A stretch of 64,000 nucleotides of DNA, from NCBI GenBank assembly GCA_002727275.1, contig PBWO01000019.1, positions 5,765-69,764 of the forward strand, given 5' to 3'. Under the pieces are notes generated by a model, which saw only the letters and a list, made by a program, of their open reading frames with translations, was not told the DNA's origin and searched no databases. A program made the translations under genes and the position numbers. Origin of the DNA: Methanobacteriota archaeon. Lineage in GTDB: Archaea > Thermoplasmatota > Poseidoniia > Poseidoniales > Thalassarchaeaceae. This document shows positions 29,482 through 38,459 of this stretch, one piece after another. The first letter of the stretch is position 1. Every line of letters begins with the position of its first letter.

Positions 29482-30827
29482 CCAATCATAGAACTGGCTC
29501 TAGCAACAGCTTCGTCCACGATTCTACCACTGTGGCCTATATGTCCATCAGGAATGAATAATTCTGCCAATTCAGTCTCATTGAATACTGAAGAAACAGT
29601 TTCATGATCTGAGCAAGCAGCATGCAAACCATTGCCATCTGAGATTGCCTGCATGGATGCTGAACGCAGAATCTCATGGGCATCTTCTCTGGAAACACCC
29701 TTGTCCACTAGGGCCAGCATGACTTTTTCAGCCATGACCATGCCATTTTGAGATTCAATATTCTCGCGCATTCTCTCGGCATCTACAGACAGATTGCGCA
29801 TGACTCGATCGGTTTTCATCATGATATCATCGAGCAAAACCATGGAATGCGAGAGCGTGAACCGCTCTGCAGATGAGTTCGCTAGGTCTCTCTCATGCCA
29901 CAGTAGGGCATTTTCATATGACGGGACAATCATTGAGCGCACGATTCTAGCTAATCCACATGCGTTCTCTGCAGTTATCGGATTGCGCTTATGAGCCATA
30001 GTGGAAGATCCAACCTGCTTCTTGCTGTCGAACGCTTCTGCAACTTCAGCAATTTCACTCCTCTGTAGATTTCGAACCTCTTGCAATATCTTCTCGACGG
30101 TTGTGGCAACATTCGCCATCCAGCCGACCCACTCGATGTAACGATCTCTTCCGACGACTTGAGTGGTCGCAACAGGAGTGCCAAGCCCCAGTTCTTGCAT
30201 TATCAAACTCTGTAACTCAAAAGCATTCTCGCCTTGAGCCGCCCCTGTACCAACAGCCCCCATGAACTTGCCAGTAGTGGCACGGGCTTCTAGTTCTGAC
30301 AACCTCTCATAATGGCGAGCGAACTCGTCTACCCAAACAGCGACTTTCAGGCCGAAAGTAATCGGCACTGCAGCCTGTCCGTGAGTGCGCCCCAGCATTA
30401 CAGTGTCACGCTCTCTCTTCGCAATTTCACATAGTGTGGAAATCAATCGATTCAGGACCTCTCTTTGCAATATTATACTGTCTTTGATTTGCAGTGCAAC
30501 TGCGGAATCGACTATATCGTTACTCGTCGCACCCAGATGTATGCACCATCCGGCTTCTCCGGCAACCTCTGTCATTGCTTTGGTCAGTGCCATGATATCG
30601 TGCTTTGTCTCAGCCTCAATCTCATCTACCCTGTCTGCTGTGACTATGCCCGGATCGGAAATATCAGCAATTATATCGTAATCCTCAACACTAACTCTGC
30701 CAAGTTGGCAATGAGCCCAAACAAGGGCCCTTTCGACTTCCAATTGGCGGCTGTGCCGACCCTCTCTGGACCAGATGTGTTTTGCCTCGTCGCGTCCGTA
30801 TCTGTAGTCAAGAGGCGATATTGTCAC
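29478..30827 (-). CDS. purB: Adenylosuccinate lyase
   Basis: Fumarase/ASL signature region KKQVGSSTMAHKRNPITAENACGLAR; HLGATSNDIVDSA; GRTHGQAAVPITFG. Confidence 0.95.
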   Translation of the reverse strand: MTISPLDYRYGRDEAKHIWSREGRHSRQLEVERALVWAHCQLGRVSVEDYDIIADISDPGIVTADRVDEIEAETKHDIMALTKAMTEVAGEAGWCIHLGATSNDIVDSAVALQIKDSIILQREVLNRLISTLCEIAKRERDTVMLGRTHGQAAVPITFGLKVAVWVDEFARHYERLSELEARATTGKFMGAVGTGAAQGENAFELQSLIMQELGLGTPVATTQVVGRDRYIEWVGWMANVATTVEKILQEVRNLQRSEIAEVAEAFDSKKQVGSSTMAHKRNPITAENACGLARIVRSMIVPSYENALLWHERDLANSSAERFTLSHSMVLLDDIMMKTDRVMRNLSVDAERMRENIESQNGMVMAEKVMLALVDKGVSREDAHEILRSASMQAISDGNGLHAACSDHETVSSVFNETELAELFIPDGHIGHSGRIVDEAVARASSMIG

Positions 30828-30851
30828 GGCCTTCCCCGTGGTTTGCGGACC

Positions 30852-30887
30852 CTAGACCCCTGTTTGAGTCTAGCGCATGTTCGCTAG
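30852..30887 (-). promoter_or_regulatory. Two overlapping, mutually exclusive hairpins in the purB leader
   Basis: CTAGAC(30852-30857)/GTCTAG(30868-30873) and CTAGCG(30870-30875)/CGCTAG(30882-30887) share 30870-30873; 25-60 nt upstream of the GTG start. Confidence 0.35.
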
Positions 30888-31004
30888 TCTGGCTTCTTGT
30901 ATAATCAAAGTACCCCTGACCCCTTTCCACAGGCTCTCAGTACTGCATTCTATGTTCCCATTCATGCATGGTGAAGAAAGCACTACAGTCTCAAACTCTC
31001 CTCC

Positions 31005-31625
31005 CTATCCGTCTATGTTGAATCTGTGTCTTTGCGACAGTGCATCTAGTCTTATCAGAGACTTTTCATCTAGTATTTCCCCCAACCACTCTTCTCCTAA
31101 TCCATCAGCAGATACTGATACGAACATCACTTCGAAACCGTGCTCTATTAGTGCATGCATATGAGAGACAGGGTCATGATGCCAAAGTGGGCTGTATGAG
31201 ATGATCCCTAGGCGTTCACACATCCTATCTATCCTAGTCTTCTGGTAGTCTGATCGTAAAGCACCTACTACCAATGCATCCACATCCAATTCACCTTCAT
31301 GAAGAACTAGATCCTTTGGCCGAACCCAGCCATCAGGCCACATCTCTTCGAAGTTTGATGCCGAGTTAGCATTCCCAGATAGTGCGAATTCAAGATCTGA
31401 GATTTCGAACTCTTCCTCCCCATCACTCAATAACGGCAACCATGGAACTTCCATTGCTGCACTTTGCAGAGCGGCTATGGCGACACCTTGCGTCTGAAAC
31501 ATCATTGAATCATCTGACTTGATGCCGACCGATACTATGCATTTGACATCCCATCCTCGCATCTTGGCCCACCAAGAACAGTATGAGGAATCCTTGCCTG
31601 CAGATGCCAATACGGCGACTTTCAC
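31005..31625 (-). CDS. dph6: Diphthine--ammonia ligase-like ATP-pyrophosphatase (Dph6 family)
   Basis: MKVAVLASAGKDSSYCSWWA PP-loop; VVGALRSDYQKTRIDRMCERLGIISYSPLW. Confidence 0.88.
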   Translation of the reverse strand: MKVAVLASAGKDSSYCSWWAKMRGWDVKCIVSVGIKSDDSMMFQTQGVAIAALQSAAMEVPWLPLLSDGEEEFEISDLEFALSGNANSASNFEEMWPDGWVRPKDLVLHEGELDVDALVVGALRSDYQKTRIDRMCERLGIISYSPLWHHDPVSHMHALIEHGFEVMFVSVSADGLGEEWLGEILDEKSLIRLDALSQRHRFNIDG

Positions 31626-31722
31626 GCTTCTCCGAGTCGGGACACATCAATGAATGACGCGATTAACTAGACTGGTTTCGACCAAGATTGATAAGAGTGC
31701 GTATAGGCAACGACATGATATC

Positions 31723-32433
31723 ATGCAGCCAAGCGGACGAGGATATGACCATGGAGTTTCGACCTTTTCACCTGATGGTAGACTGTATCAGGTGGAGTAT
31801 GCCCGCGAATCTGTCAAGCGTGGAACGACCACTGTCGGTCTGAAGTATAAGGATGGAGTGGTTCTGATTGTCGATAAGAGAATCTCTAGCAAACTGGTGA
31901 TTGCAGACTCAATCGAGAAGATGTATCAGATAGATGATCACATTGGAATTACCACTTCTGGGCTGGTTGCAGACGCAAGACAGTTGGTCGATAGGGCTAG
32001 AGTTCAGTGTCAAATTAACAAGATGACTTACGGCGACGCCATTGGAGTAACTTCACTCGTCAAGAAGATGTGCGACCATCTACAATCATTCACCCAGTAT
32101 GGCGGAGCTAGGCCTTTCGGTACTGCATTGCTGATTGCTGGCCTTGACAATGATGGAATCCATCTTTTTGAGACAGACCCCTCGGGGGCTTACCAATCAT
32201 ATCAGGCTGGAGCAATCGGTAGAGGCAAATCTACCGTGATGGACTACTTTGAGGCCAAATGGAAGGACAATATGACGCAAAACGCTGCTATTAAATTGGG
32301 ACTAGAGGCTCTCAGGGAGTCAATGGACGATGATTTGAATTCCGATACGGTAGAAATCGCTGTCGTAGACACCGACGGCTATCGAAAGATGGCCCATGAG
32401 GATGCTCTCAAACACCTTGAGAAGATTTCCTGA
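31723..32433 (+). CDS. psmA: Proteasome alpha subunit
   Basis: GYDHGVSTFSPDGRLYQVEYARESVKRGTTTVGLK signature. Start trimmed to Met at 31723. Confidence 0.95.
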   Translation: MQPSGRGYDHGVSTFSPDGRLYQVEYARESVKRGTTTVGLKYKDGVVLIVDKRISSKLVIADSIEKMYQIDDHIGITTSGLVADARQLVDRARVQCQINKMTYGDAIGVTSLVKKMCDHLQSFTQYGGARPFGTALLIAGLDNDGIHLFETDPSGAYQSYQAGAIGRGKSTVMDYFEAKWKDNMTQNAAIKLGLEALRESMDDDLNSDTVEIAVVDTDGYRKMAHEDALKHLEKIS

Positions 32434-32473
32434 GCATCCATGCCTCTAAGTCAGCCTTCGCTCTGGATGTACC

Positions 32474-33163
32474 ATGGTGAGCCTAGACGATGCTGTTACA
32501 GCCCGTCTTGAGAGGGGTGGCGCCAGATACGAGATTCTGGTTGACCCAGAACTTGTTCAAATCTGGAAGGATGATCCGGAATCAGTTGAATTGAGTGACC
32601 TACTCGCGGCAGAGGAGATATGGTCTGACGCCAAGTCCGGTGACAGACCCACATCCGAGGCTCTTGAAGGGGCCTTTGGTACCACAGATCTGGCAGCATG
32701 TGTAGAACGAATTCTCAATCAAGGTTCTATTCAGTTGACAACTGCGCAGAGGAAGCAGATGGTCGAAGAAAAGACGAAGCAAATTATCAATGAAATATCA
32801 CTGACTGCCACCGATCCCAAGACCCGTCTCCCCCACCCTCAAACCAGAATTGAAAACGCCTTGGCTGAGGCCCGTTTCAAGGCCGATCCATTCCTTTCCG
32901 TAGACCGCCAAGTTCAGGATGCTGTTAGTATCTTGAAGCCTATCATTCCACTCCAATTCATCACTGTGAAACTTGCATTCAAAATTCCAGGCAAGGATTA
33001 CGGTGGAGTAATGCAATTACTCCGAGACTCGATGCAGAGGGAACAATGGCTCGATGACGGGTCTTGGGCTTGCGTAGTAGAAGTGCCTGGAGGAATGAGA
33101 AACGAGATAATAAGCAGAGTCGCAAATCGTTCTTCGGGTGTAGAGGTAAAGGAACTCGACTGA
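32474..33163 (+). CDS. Ribosome maturation protein SBDS/Sdo1
   Basis: Position in superoperon; ARLERGGARYEILVDPELV; TRLPHPQTRIENALAEA. Confidence 0.92.
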   Translation: MVSLDDAVTARLERGGARYEILVDPELVQIWKDDPESVELSDLLAAEEIWSDAKSGDRPTSEALEGAFGTTDLAACVERILNQGSIQLTTAQRKQMVEEKTKQIINEISLTATDPKTRLPHPQTRIENALAEARFKADPFLSVDRQVQDAVSILKPIIPLQFITVKLAFKIPGKDYGGVMQLLRDSMQREQWLDDGSWACVVEVPGGMRNEIISRVANRSSGVEVKELD

Positions 33164-33226
33164 ATTGCACCGTAGGTGCATACATCAACGGTTATGAAGG
33201 AGGGGCGGGTCGCGCGGCCCGATAAC

Positions 33227-33898
33227 ATGAGTGTTAGCGATACAGCGGACGGTCCGCGTAATGGTAGACGAGCATCCCCCCTCGTCACCCCCGGGGAGGA
33301 TCTCGGGAAATCAGAGGGAAGAGAAGCCGGCCATGGCGTCCTAGTGATGGATGGCCGCTTAACAGCGACCAAGCACGGCAGAATTAACGAAAAAGGCAAC
33401 GAGGTTTCTATTCAACCTCTAAGGACAGCATACATCCCAAGGCCAGGTGATCTTGTGATAGGCTATGTTGAAGGATGTACCAACAACATCTGGTTTGTCG
33501 ACATAGGAGCTCCATTCAATGCCATTCTTCCAATGAGTCTTGGTCCAGGAAACACCTCTTTCGGTGGGACCAGACAGGTCATAGACATCGGTGAGGCAAT
33601 ACTTTGCAGAATTCAAGAGGTCGAAGAGACCCATTCAAGCGTAGTTACGATTAAGGGACTCGGACTAAGAAAAATCAGATCAGGTACAATCGAGGACGTA
33701 GAGCCTCATCTACTAGGACTTCTAATTGGTAAGAAAGGCAATTCTTTGAGGGATTTGAAGAATGAGTCTGATTGCAGGATAGTGGTCTGTGATAATGGTA
33801 GAATTTGGGTCGATGGAGAATTTGAGGGGGTAGTCTCTGTGAAGACTAAACTCAAAGAAATGACTCTTGAATCAAAGGCTGTTGGGGGTGTTGCTTGA
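33227..33898 (+). CDS. rrp4: Exosome RNA-binding subunit Rrp4 (S1/KH)
   Basis: PRPGDLVIGYVEGCTNNIWFVDIGAPFNAILP and KH-like LIGKKGNSLRDLKNESDCRIVVCDNGRIWVDG. Start trimmed to ATG 33227. Confidence 0.93.
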   Translation: MSVSDTADGPRNGRRASPLVTPGEDLGKSEGREAGHGVLVMDGRLTATKHGRINEKGNEVSIQPLRTAYIPRPGDLVIGYVEGCTNNIWFVDIGAPFNAILPMSLGPGNTSFGGTRQVIDIGEAILCRIQEVEETHSSVVTIKGLGLRKIRSGTIEDVEPHLLGLLIGKKGNSLRDLKNESDCRIVVCDNGRIWVDGEFEGVVSVKTKLKEMTLESKAVGGVA

Positions 33899-34614
33899 TG
33901 GGAGGATACGGTGACATCCAGATGATCGATGAGAATGGAATCAGGATGGACGGTCGTAAGGCCGGAGATCTCAGGCCCATTGAGATTGAGACTGGAGTAA
34001 TCCCGGTTGCAGATGGCTCAGCCAGAGTCATCTGGGGCAACAATCACGCGGTCGCAGCCATTTATGGTCCAATGGAAGCTCATCCGAGAAAGATACAGCG
34101 CCAAGATCGAGCGGTTCTAGATGTGCGATACAATATGGCACCATTCTCAACCAGTGACCGGATTCGTCCTGGTTTTAACCGACGTAGTCGAGAGATTAGC
34201 AAGGTAACTGCTGAGGCCCTTGAGAGTGTGGTACTAGTTGAGATGTATCCTCGCTCGAAGATCCGCGTTGAGATTGAAATTCTAGCAGCCGAGGCCGGAA
34301 CTCGATGCGTTGGCATCACTGCAGCATCGGTTGCTCTAGCTCATGCAGGAATCCCAATGACAGACATGGTCGTTTCTGTGGCTTCTGGTAAGATCAACGA
34401 TGTAGTGGTTTGTGACCTAAACAAAGAGGAGGATAACTACGGTGAAGCCGACTTGCCTATGGGGATACTCCCCAACTCAGGAGAACTAGTCTTCTTGCAG
34501 ATGGACGGCGATCTTTCCCAAGATGAATTCCAGAAGGCCTGGGACTACAACATGGACGCTGCTCAAGGTATTCATGAGATAATGGTCGACGCTCTCAAAG
34601 GGGGTGAATCCTGA
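33895..34614 (+). CDS. rrp41: Exosome RNase PH-like subunit Rrp41
   Basis: RMDGRKAGDLRPIEIETGVIPVADGSARVIWGNNHAVAAIYGP; RSREISKVTAEALESVVLVEMYPRSKI. Confidence 0.95.
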   Translation: MMGGYGDIQMIDENGIRMDGRKAGDLRPIEIETGVIPVADGSARVIWGNNHAVAAIYGPMEAHPRKIQRQDRAVLDVRYNMAPFSTSDRIRPGFNRRSREISKVTAEALESVVLVEMYPRSKIRVEIEILAAEAGTRCVGITAASVALAHAGIPMTDMVVSVASGKINDVVVCDLNKEEDNYGEADLPMGILPNSGELVFLQMDGDLSQDEFQKAWDYNMDAAQGIHEIMVDALKGGES

Positions 34615-35399
34615 TGGCTATTCCACTAGTACCACAATTGCTTCGCGCCCATCTAGCAGAACTAGCTGAGCAGAATCATAGGATGGATGGCCGAGGACAA
34701 TGGGAATCTCGAGAAATCGAACTTCAGACAAACGTCTTGCCCAACGCTGAAGGTTCTGCGATGGTCACAATGGGGGATACCATCGTATACGCCGGAGTTA
34801 AATTCCAGATTATGACACCTTATCCAGATAGGCCCAACCAAGGCGGATTGATGTGCAGCGCTGAAGTCAGGCCCGTAGCCGGCCGTAATTGGGAGGCAGG
34901 CCCCCCAAGTCCTGAATCAATTGAGCTGGGAAGAGTTGTGGATAGGGGAATTAGGGAGTCCGGATGTATAGATGTGGACGGCCTCTGCATCATCCCGGGT
35001 GAGAAGGCATGGCAAGTTATTCTTGACTTGTTTGCCGTTTCTGATGATGGTAATTTATTCGACGCCTTTGCCCTAGCGGGTATTGCGGCTCTGAGGACTG
35101 CAATCGTTCCTGAAGTTAAGTTTGAAGTAAGTGATTCGGACAGGCCCCTACCTATTTCTAAGACTCCAATAATGTGCTCTTATCACAAGGTCGGAGGTCG
35201 ATTTGTCTACGATGCCGACGGTAAGGAAGAACTTGGAGGAGATGAGAGAATCCACATTACTTTGGGTGATGATGACAATGTCCATTCACTTCAGAAGGGT
35301 CTAAAGGGAATCTTCACGGCGAACGAATTCGCTGAAATCATGGAGCATGCTAAGTCCAGATGCGGTGAACTCAGAGATTTGGTGCACGGAGGAGAGTAG
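34614..35399 (+). CDS. rrp42: Exosome subunit Rrp42
   Basis: NHRMDGRGQWESREIELQTNVLPNAEGSAMVTMGDTIVYAGVK; follows rrp41. Confidence 0.95.
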   Translation: MAIPLVPQLLRAHLAELAEQNHRMDGRGQWESREIELQTNVLPNAEGSAMVTMGDTIVYAGVKFQIMTPYPDRPNQGGLMCSAEVRPVAGRNWEAGPPSPESIELGRVVDRGIRESGCIDVDGLCIIPGEKAWQVILDLFAVSDDGNLFDAFALAGIAALRTAIVPEVKFEVSDSDRPLPISKTPIMCSYHKVGGRFVYDADGKEELGGDERIHITLGDDDNVHSLQKGLKGIFTANEFAEIMEHAKSRCGELRDLVHGGE

Positions 35400-35765
35400 A
35401 TGGCAGAGAGAACTCAGAAGTCCGGTGCCACTGCTCGATTCGGCTCTCGCTATGGAGTGAGTGTGAGGCGTAGGGCCGGTGCAGTGCTGAAGAAGAAGTC
35501 ACGTCACTACACATGCCCATCTTGCAATTACCAGAAGGTTCGTAGGAAGGCTGCTGGAATTTGGGAGTGTCGCAAGTGTGATCACACATTCACGGGAGGT
35601 GTATGGGAACCATTCACCAGAGCAACAGATTCCAATAACAGAATCATCCGCAGATCGATGGAAGGGGCAACTGCTACCGATATGGCAGTTATTGCTCAAC
35701 AGGCAGCATTGGACTACGAGAGGAATCTGTCTGAGAGTGAGGCCGATGACTCAGAAGAAGAGTGA
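35400..35765 (+). CDS. rpl37ae: Ribosomal protein L37Ae (eL43) with extended acidic tail
   Basis: ATARFGSRYGVSVRRRAGAVLKKKSRHYTCPSCNYQKVRRKAAGIWECRKCDHTFTGGVWEP zinc ribbon. Confidence 0.93.
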   Translation: MAERTQKSGATARFGSRYGVSVRRRAGAVLKKKSRHYTCPSCNYQKVRRKAAGIWECRKCDHTFTGGVWEPFTRATDSNNRIIRRSMEGATATDMAVIAQQAALDYERNLSESEADDSEEE

Positions 35766-35985
35766 GTCAGCACGACTCAATCTACGCTTAAACCATACAA
35801 AAGCGGCAGCTCTAGCCGCCTCGTTAACTACAGAGGCGAGTTTCCAACTCACCGATAGCTCAACCTTGTTTGTAGGTGAGGTTGCCGACTCAATTGTTGA
35901 CCTAAGAGCAAGGTGGAATACACTGATGCGTGGGTTAATTGCATCGGAACATGTCCTAGGCCTTGGAGGAGAAGTCAATGAGTGA
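35746..35985 (+). CDS. pcc1: KEOPS subunit Pcc1-like
   Basis: MTQKKSESARLNLRLNHTKAAALAASLTTEASFQL...SIVDLRARWNTLMRGLIASEHVLGL; correct position and size. ATG 35746 within the longer track ORF 35578..35985. Confidence 0.7.
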   Translation: MTQKKSESARLNLRLNHTKAAALAASLTTEASFQLTDSSTLFVGEVADSIVDLRARWNTLMRGLIASEHVLGLGGEVNE

Positions 35986-36301
35986 TTCCGAAGTTGCTGC
36001 TCAGGAGCTTCAAACGGTCGCTCAGGAGCTTCAGATGGTACGCTCCCAAATGCAGGCACTATCATCTCAAATATCTGAGATTTCAATCACATTGGAGTCT
36101 CTTGATTCTCAAGACCCTGACAGACCTGTTTACAGAGCGGTTGGAAATCTGTTACTGGAGGTCTCTGATAGGGATGCTCTGAGGTCCGAGTTGGATCAGT
36201 CTAGAATTGCTTTTCTAGAACATTCATCCATGTTGGAAGAGAGGGAAACCAATCTTGTTTCTCAATATGAAGAACTAGTAAAGTCCTTTGAGAGCCGGTG
36301 A
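35978..36301 (+). CDS. pfdB: Prefoldin beta subunit-like
   Basis: Coiled-coil QELQMVRSQMQALSSQISEISITLESL...DRPVYRAVGNLLLEVSDRDAL; follows pcc1 as in archaeal superoperons. Confidence 0.8.
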   Translation: MSDSEVAAQELQTVAQELQMVRSQMQALSSQISEISITLESLDSQDPDRPVYRAVGNLLLEVSDRDALRSELDQSRIAFLEHSSMLEERETNLVSQYEELVKSFESR

Positions 36302-36305
36302 GGAC

Positions 36306-37130
36306 ATGGGAGATTCGGAATCTTCGCCCCTTATGTCCGAGTTTCAAAATCTAATGATTCAGGTCAGGCAAGGGGGGACAGCAGAGTTCGCTGTGAAATC
36401 TAATGATATTCTTCTCCGCTCAAGAACTGGTGAAGGAAAAGATCCTGAAGTGGAGGCACTGATTAGGATGGAAAGGGTGTTATTTGGCATCGGCGACGAA
36501 GAAAAAATTGGTCCAGAGTTGAAGTGGTGTATGGATAGACTAAATGCGATTAGTCCCGGATCTATTAATCACGGCGTCTCAATTCTAAACATGGCTGCTT
36601 GGCATCGAAACAAGGGAGAGACGATGATGGCATTAGCAACGCATTCAGCCATATCGCCATCAAGTGGCCATCCCAAACAACTTCTTGGGCTATCTCGTCT
36701 TGAAGTGGGCAGGATGCTAGCATCTCTGGATGATTTGTCTTCAGCAATGAGGCATCTGTGGGCTGCAAGAGGATATCTGTCCGACTCAGAAATGATACCG
36801 GAGACACTAGCGGCATCACTGGAATGGCTTGACATCGCTCTTGATGAAGTAAACGATGTCTCGCCTAGGATGCAACATAGAATCGAGAATTCCAAGCCTC
36901 GAAATGAGCCCGGAACAACCTGGATTCCTGCCAATTCGCAAGATGTCAGGGAGGTTGTGGACATGCTACTACCAGTTCTTCTAGCTGATGTCAGCGGAAC
37001 CGATAGAGCAGACTTAGGCCTTGTAATTGATGCAGCCGAAATGCTAAATGAGGAAGGGTGGATTGTCAGCCTTGAAGAGAGGATTGAGGATATTCAGGAT
37101 CCTAGACTTCTAGAATTACTCCAATCATGA
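36306..37130 (+). CDS. Hypothetical alpha-helical protein
   Basis: Long ORF co-directional with prefoldin. No family recognised; start uncertain (36288 or 36306). Confidence 0.6.
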   Translation: MGDSESSPLMSEFQNLMIQVRQGGTAEFAVKSNDILLRSRTGEGKDPEVEALIRMERVLFGIGDEEKIGPELKWCMDRLNAISPGSINHGVSILNMAAWHRNKGETMMALATHSAISPSSGHPKQLLGLSRLEVGRMLASLDDLSSAMRHLWAARGYLSDSEMIPETLAASLEWLDIALDEVNDVSPRMQHRIENSKPRNEPGTTWIPANSQDVREVVDMLLPVLLADVSGTDRADLGLVIDAAEMLNEEGWIVSLEERIEDIQDPRLLELLQS

Positions 37131-37489
37131 GATATGATTGACTGGATTTCTTCTGCCCCCCATCCAAGGTTATCTGGGACATCGATGCACCAGCCCACTT
37201 CATCGATGTTAGAATCTACCGAGCCCCAAGACAAAGGCCCGGGCTCTTCCTCGACTTGTACCCAAACAACATGTCCGCCTACTACCAATGTGGAATCGAC
37301 AGCTACGGCGGTTCCCAATAGGCCAGTCTCCTCGAATAACTCCCGTAACGCAGCTTGCTCAATCTCTTCTTCCTTACCTATTGTACCTCCGGGCAACTCC
37401 CATCCTCTTTCAGAATGTAGGACCATCACCCAGCATATATCTGGTGAATTCTTTGATGTGGTCCAAGCCAAAACAAACTCTTCTTTCAT
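37094..37489 (-). CDS. Nudix hydrolase
   Basis: Nudix box GTIGKEEEIEQAALRELFEETGLLG. Confidence 0.85.
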   Translation of the reverse strand: MKEEFVLAWTTSKNSPDICWVMVLHSERGWELPGGTIGKEEEIEQAALRELFEETGLLGTAVAVDSTLVVGGHVVWVQVEEEPGPLSWGSVDSNIDEVGWCIDVPDNLGWGAEEIQSIISHDWSNSRSLGS

Positions 37490-38364
37490 AACATACTCCG
37501 GATTTCTTCGACTTTTTCGATTGCCCCTTCAATTCCTTCTGCTGCCATCCTCCTTGCTAGGAAGAATGCTTCAGTCAACCTTTCTTCTCTCAATAAGACA
37601 TCAACTTCATTCAAGGGAAGGACTCCTTCATCTTCTGCATGTGTTTCTTGAACAGAAGAAATGGGATGGCCTGCGAGAGACTGCATTCTACTCAAGAACT
37701 CGACTCTAGAGTCAATTGCAGGAGTATTCCAGGATGCCGAAGTATTGTCATCCATCTTGGATTCCATACGTTCGATGAATCGGTCTCTAGCGGGAATCTC
37801 TGGAAAGTGCAGTTGTGCTTGATCGTAGCACATCCATGCATTGTCAAACTCCCCTCTTCTCTCATGCATCCGGCCTAATTCTCCCCAAGTCTCGTGATTG
37901 TTCGGCCTATGGGCCAGAACCAATTTTGATAGTTCCAAAAACTCATCCTCGTAACCCGAGTCTCTCAAACGCTCCAATCTTCGTGAAAATAGGACATTTG
38001 CTCGAATATCTCTCAAATCAAGAATCCTCAATCTACTGCAAAATCCATCAACACCGCCATCAGAACCATTGGTAATTTCCCACCATGCATCTGGATCTAG
38101 AGGATCTGCTCCTAGACTAGCCTCAAGTATCTCAGAACCCATCTCACTCATGTCAACTCCTTCCAATTGGTTCAATGAATCCGGGTCTCTACCTAGTACA
38201 GAAAATAACTCGACAAGTACGGCTCTAATTCCAGAATCATCACCTGCCAACAACTTAGTTTCAACCAGTACCCTCCAGTTATCGGGATGAGTAAAGTCGT
38301 GGAGAACAGCTTGCCTAGCACTTTGTTCCGCCCAACCAATGTAATCCGAATCATTTTGCGACAT
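37486..38364 (-). CDS. TPR-like repeat protein
   Basis: TPR-like NHETWGELGRMHERRGEFDNAWMCYDQAQLHFP. Start likely Met at 38364 (MSQNDSDYIGWAEQ) or 38451. Confidence 0.6.
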   Translation of the reverse strand: MSQNDSDYIGWAEQSARQAVLHDFTHPDNWRVLVETKLLAGDDSGIRAVLVELFSVLGRDPDSLNQLEGVDMSEMGSEILEASLGADPLDPDAWWEITNGSDGGVDGFCSRLRILDLRDIRANVLFSRRLERLRDSGYEDEFLELSKLVLAHRPNNHETWGELGRMHERRGEFDNAWMCYDQAQLHFPEIPARDRFIERMESKMDDNTSASWNTPAIDSRVEFLSRMQSLAGHPISSVQETHAEDEGVLPLNEVDVLLREERLTEAFFLARRMAAEGIEGAIEKVEEIRSML

Positions 38365-38459
38365 ATTGAGAAATTTTTGGGCCTGACTACGGTGTCTATT
38401 ACCTAGGCTTCGCCGCGGGTGTTGCAGGCTCGCGCCGATGTCAGTTGCCATCTAAAACC

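Noticed and set aside
33176-33226. Upstream extension of rrp4 from 33176
   Set aside because: Extra N-terminus is not Rrp4-like, and ATG 33227 fits better; the GC-rich stretch with short dyads near 33200-33260 was too weak to call an element.
37134-37709. 191-aa + strand ORF opposite the Nudix and TPR-like genes
   Set aside because: Lies antisense to the clearly supported Nudix box gene; Ser/Thr/Pro-rich shadow composition.
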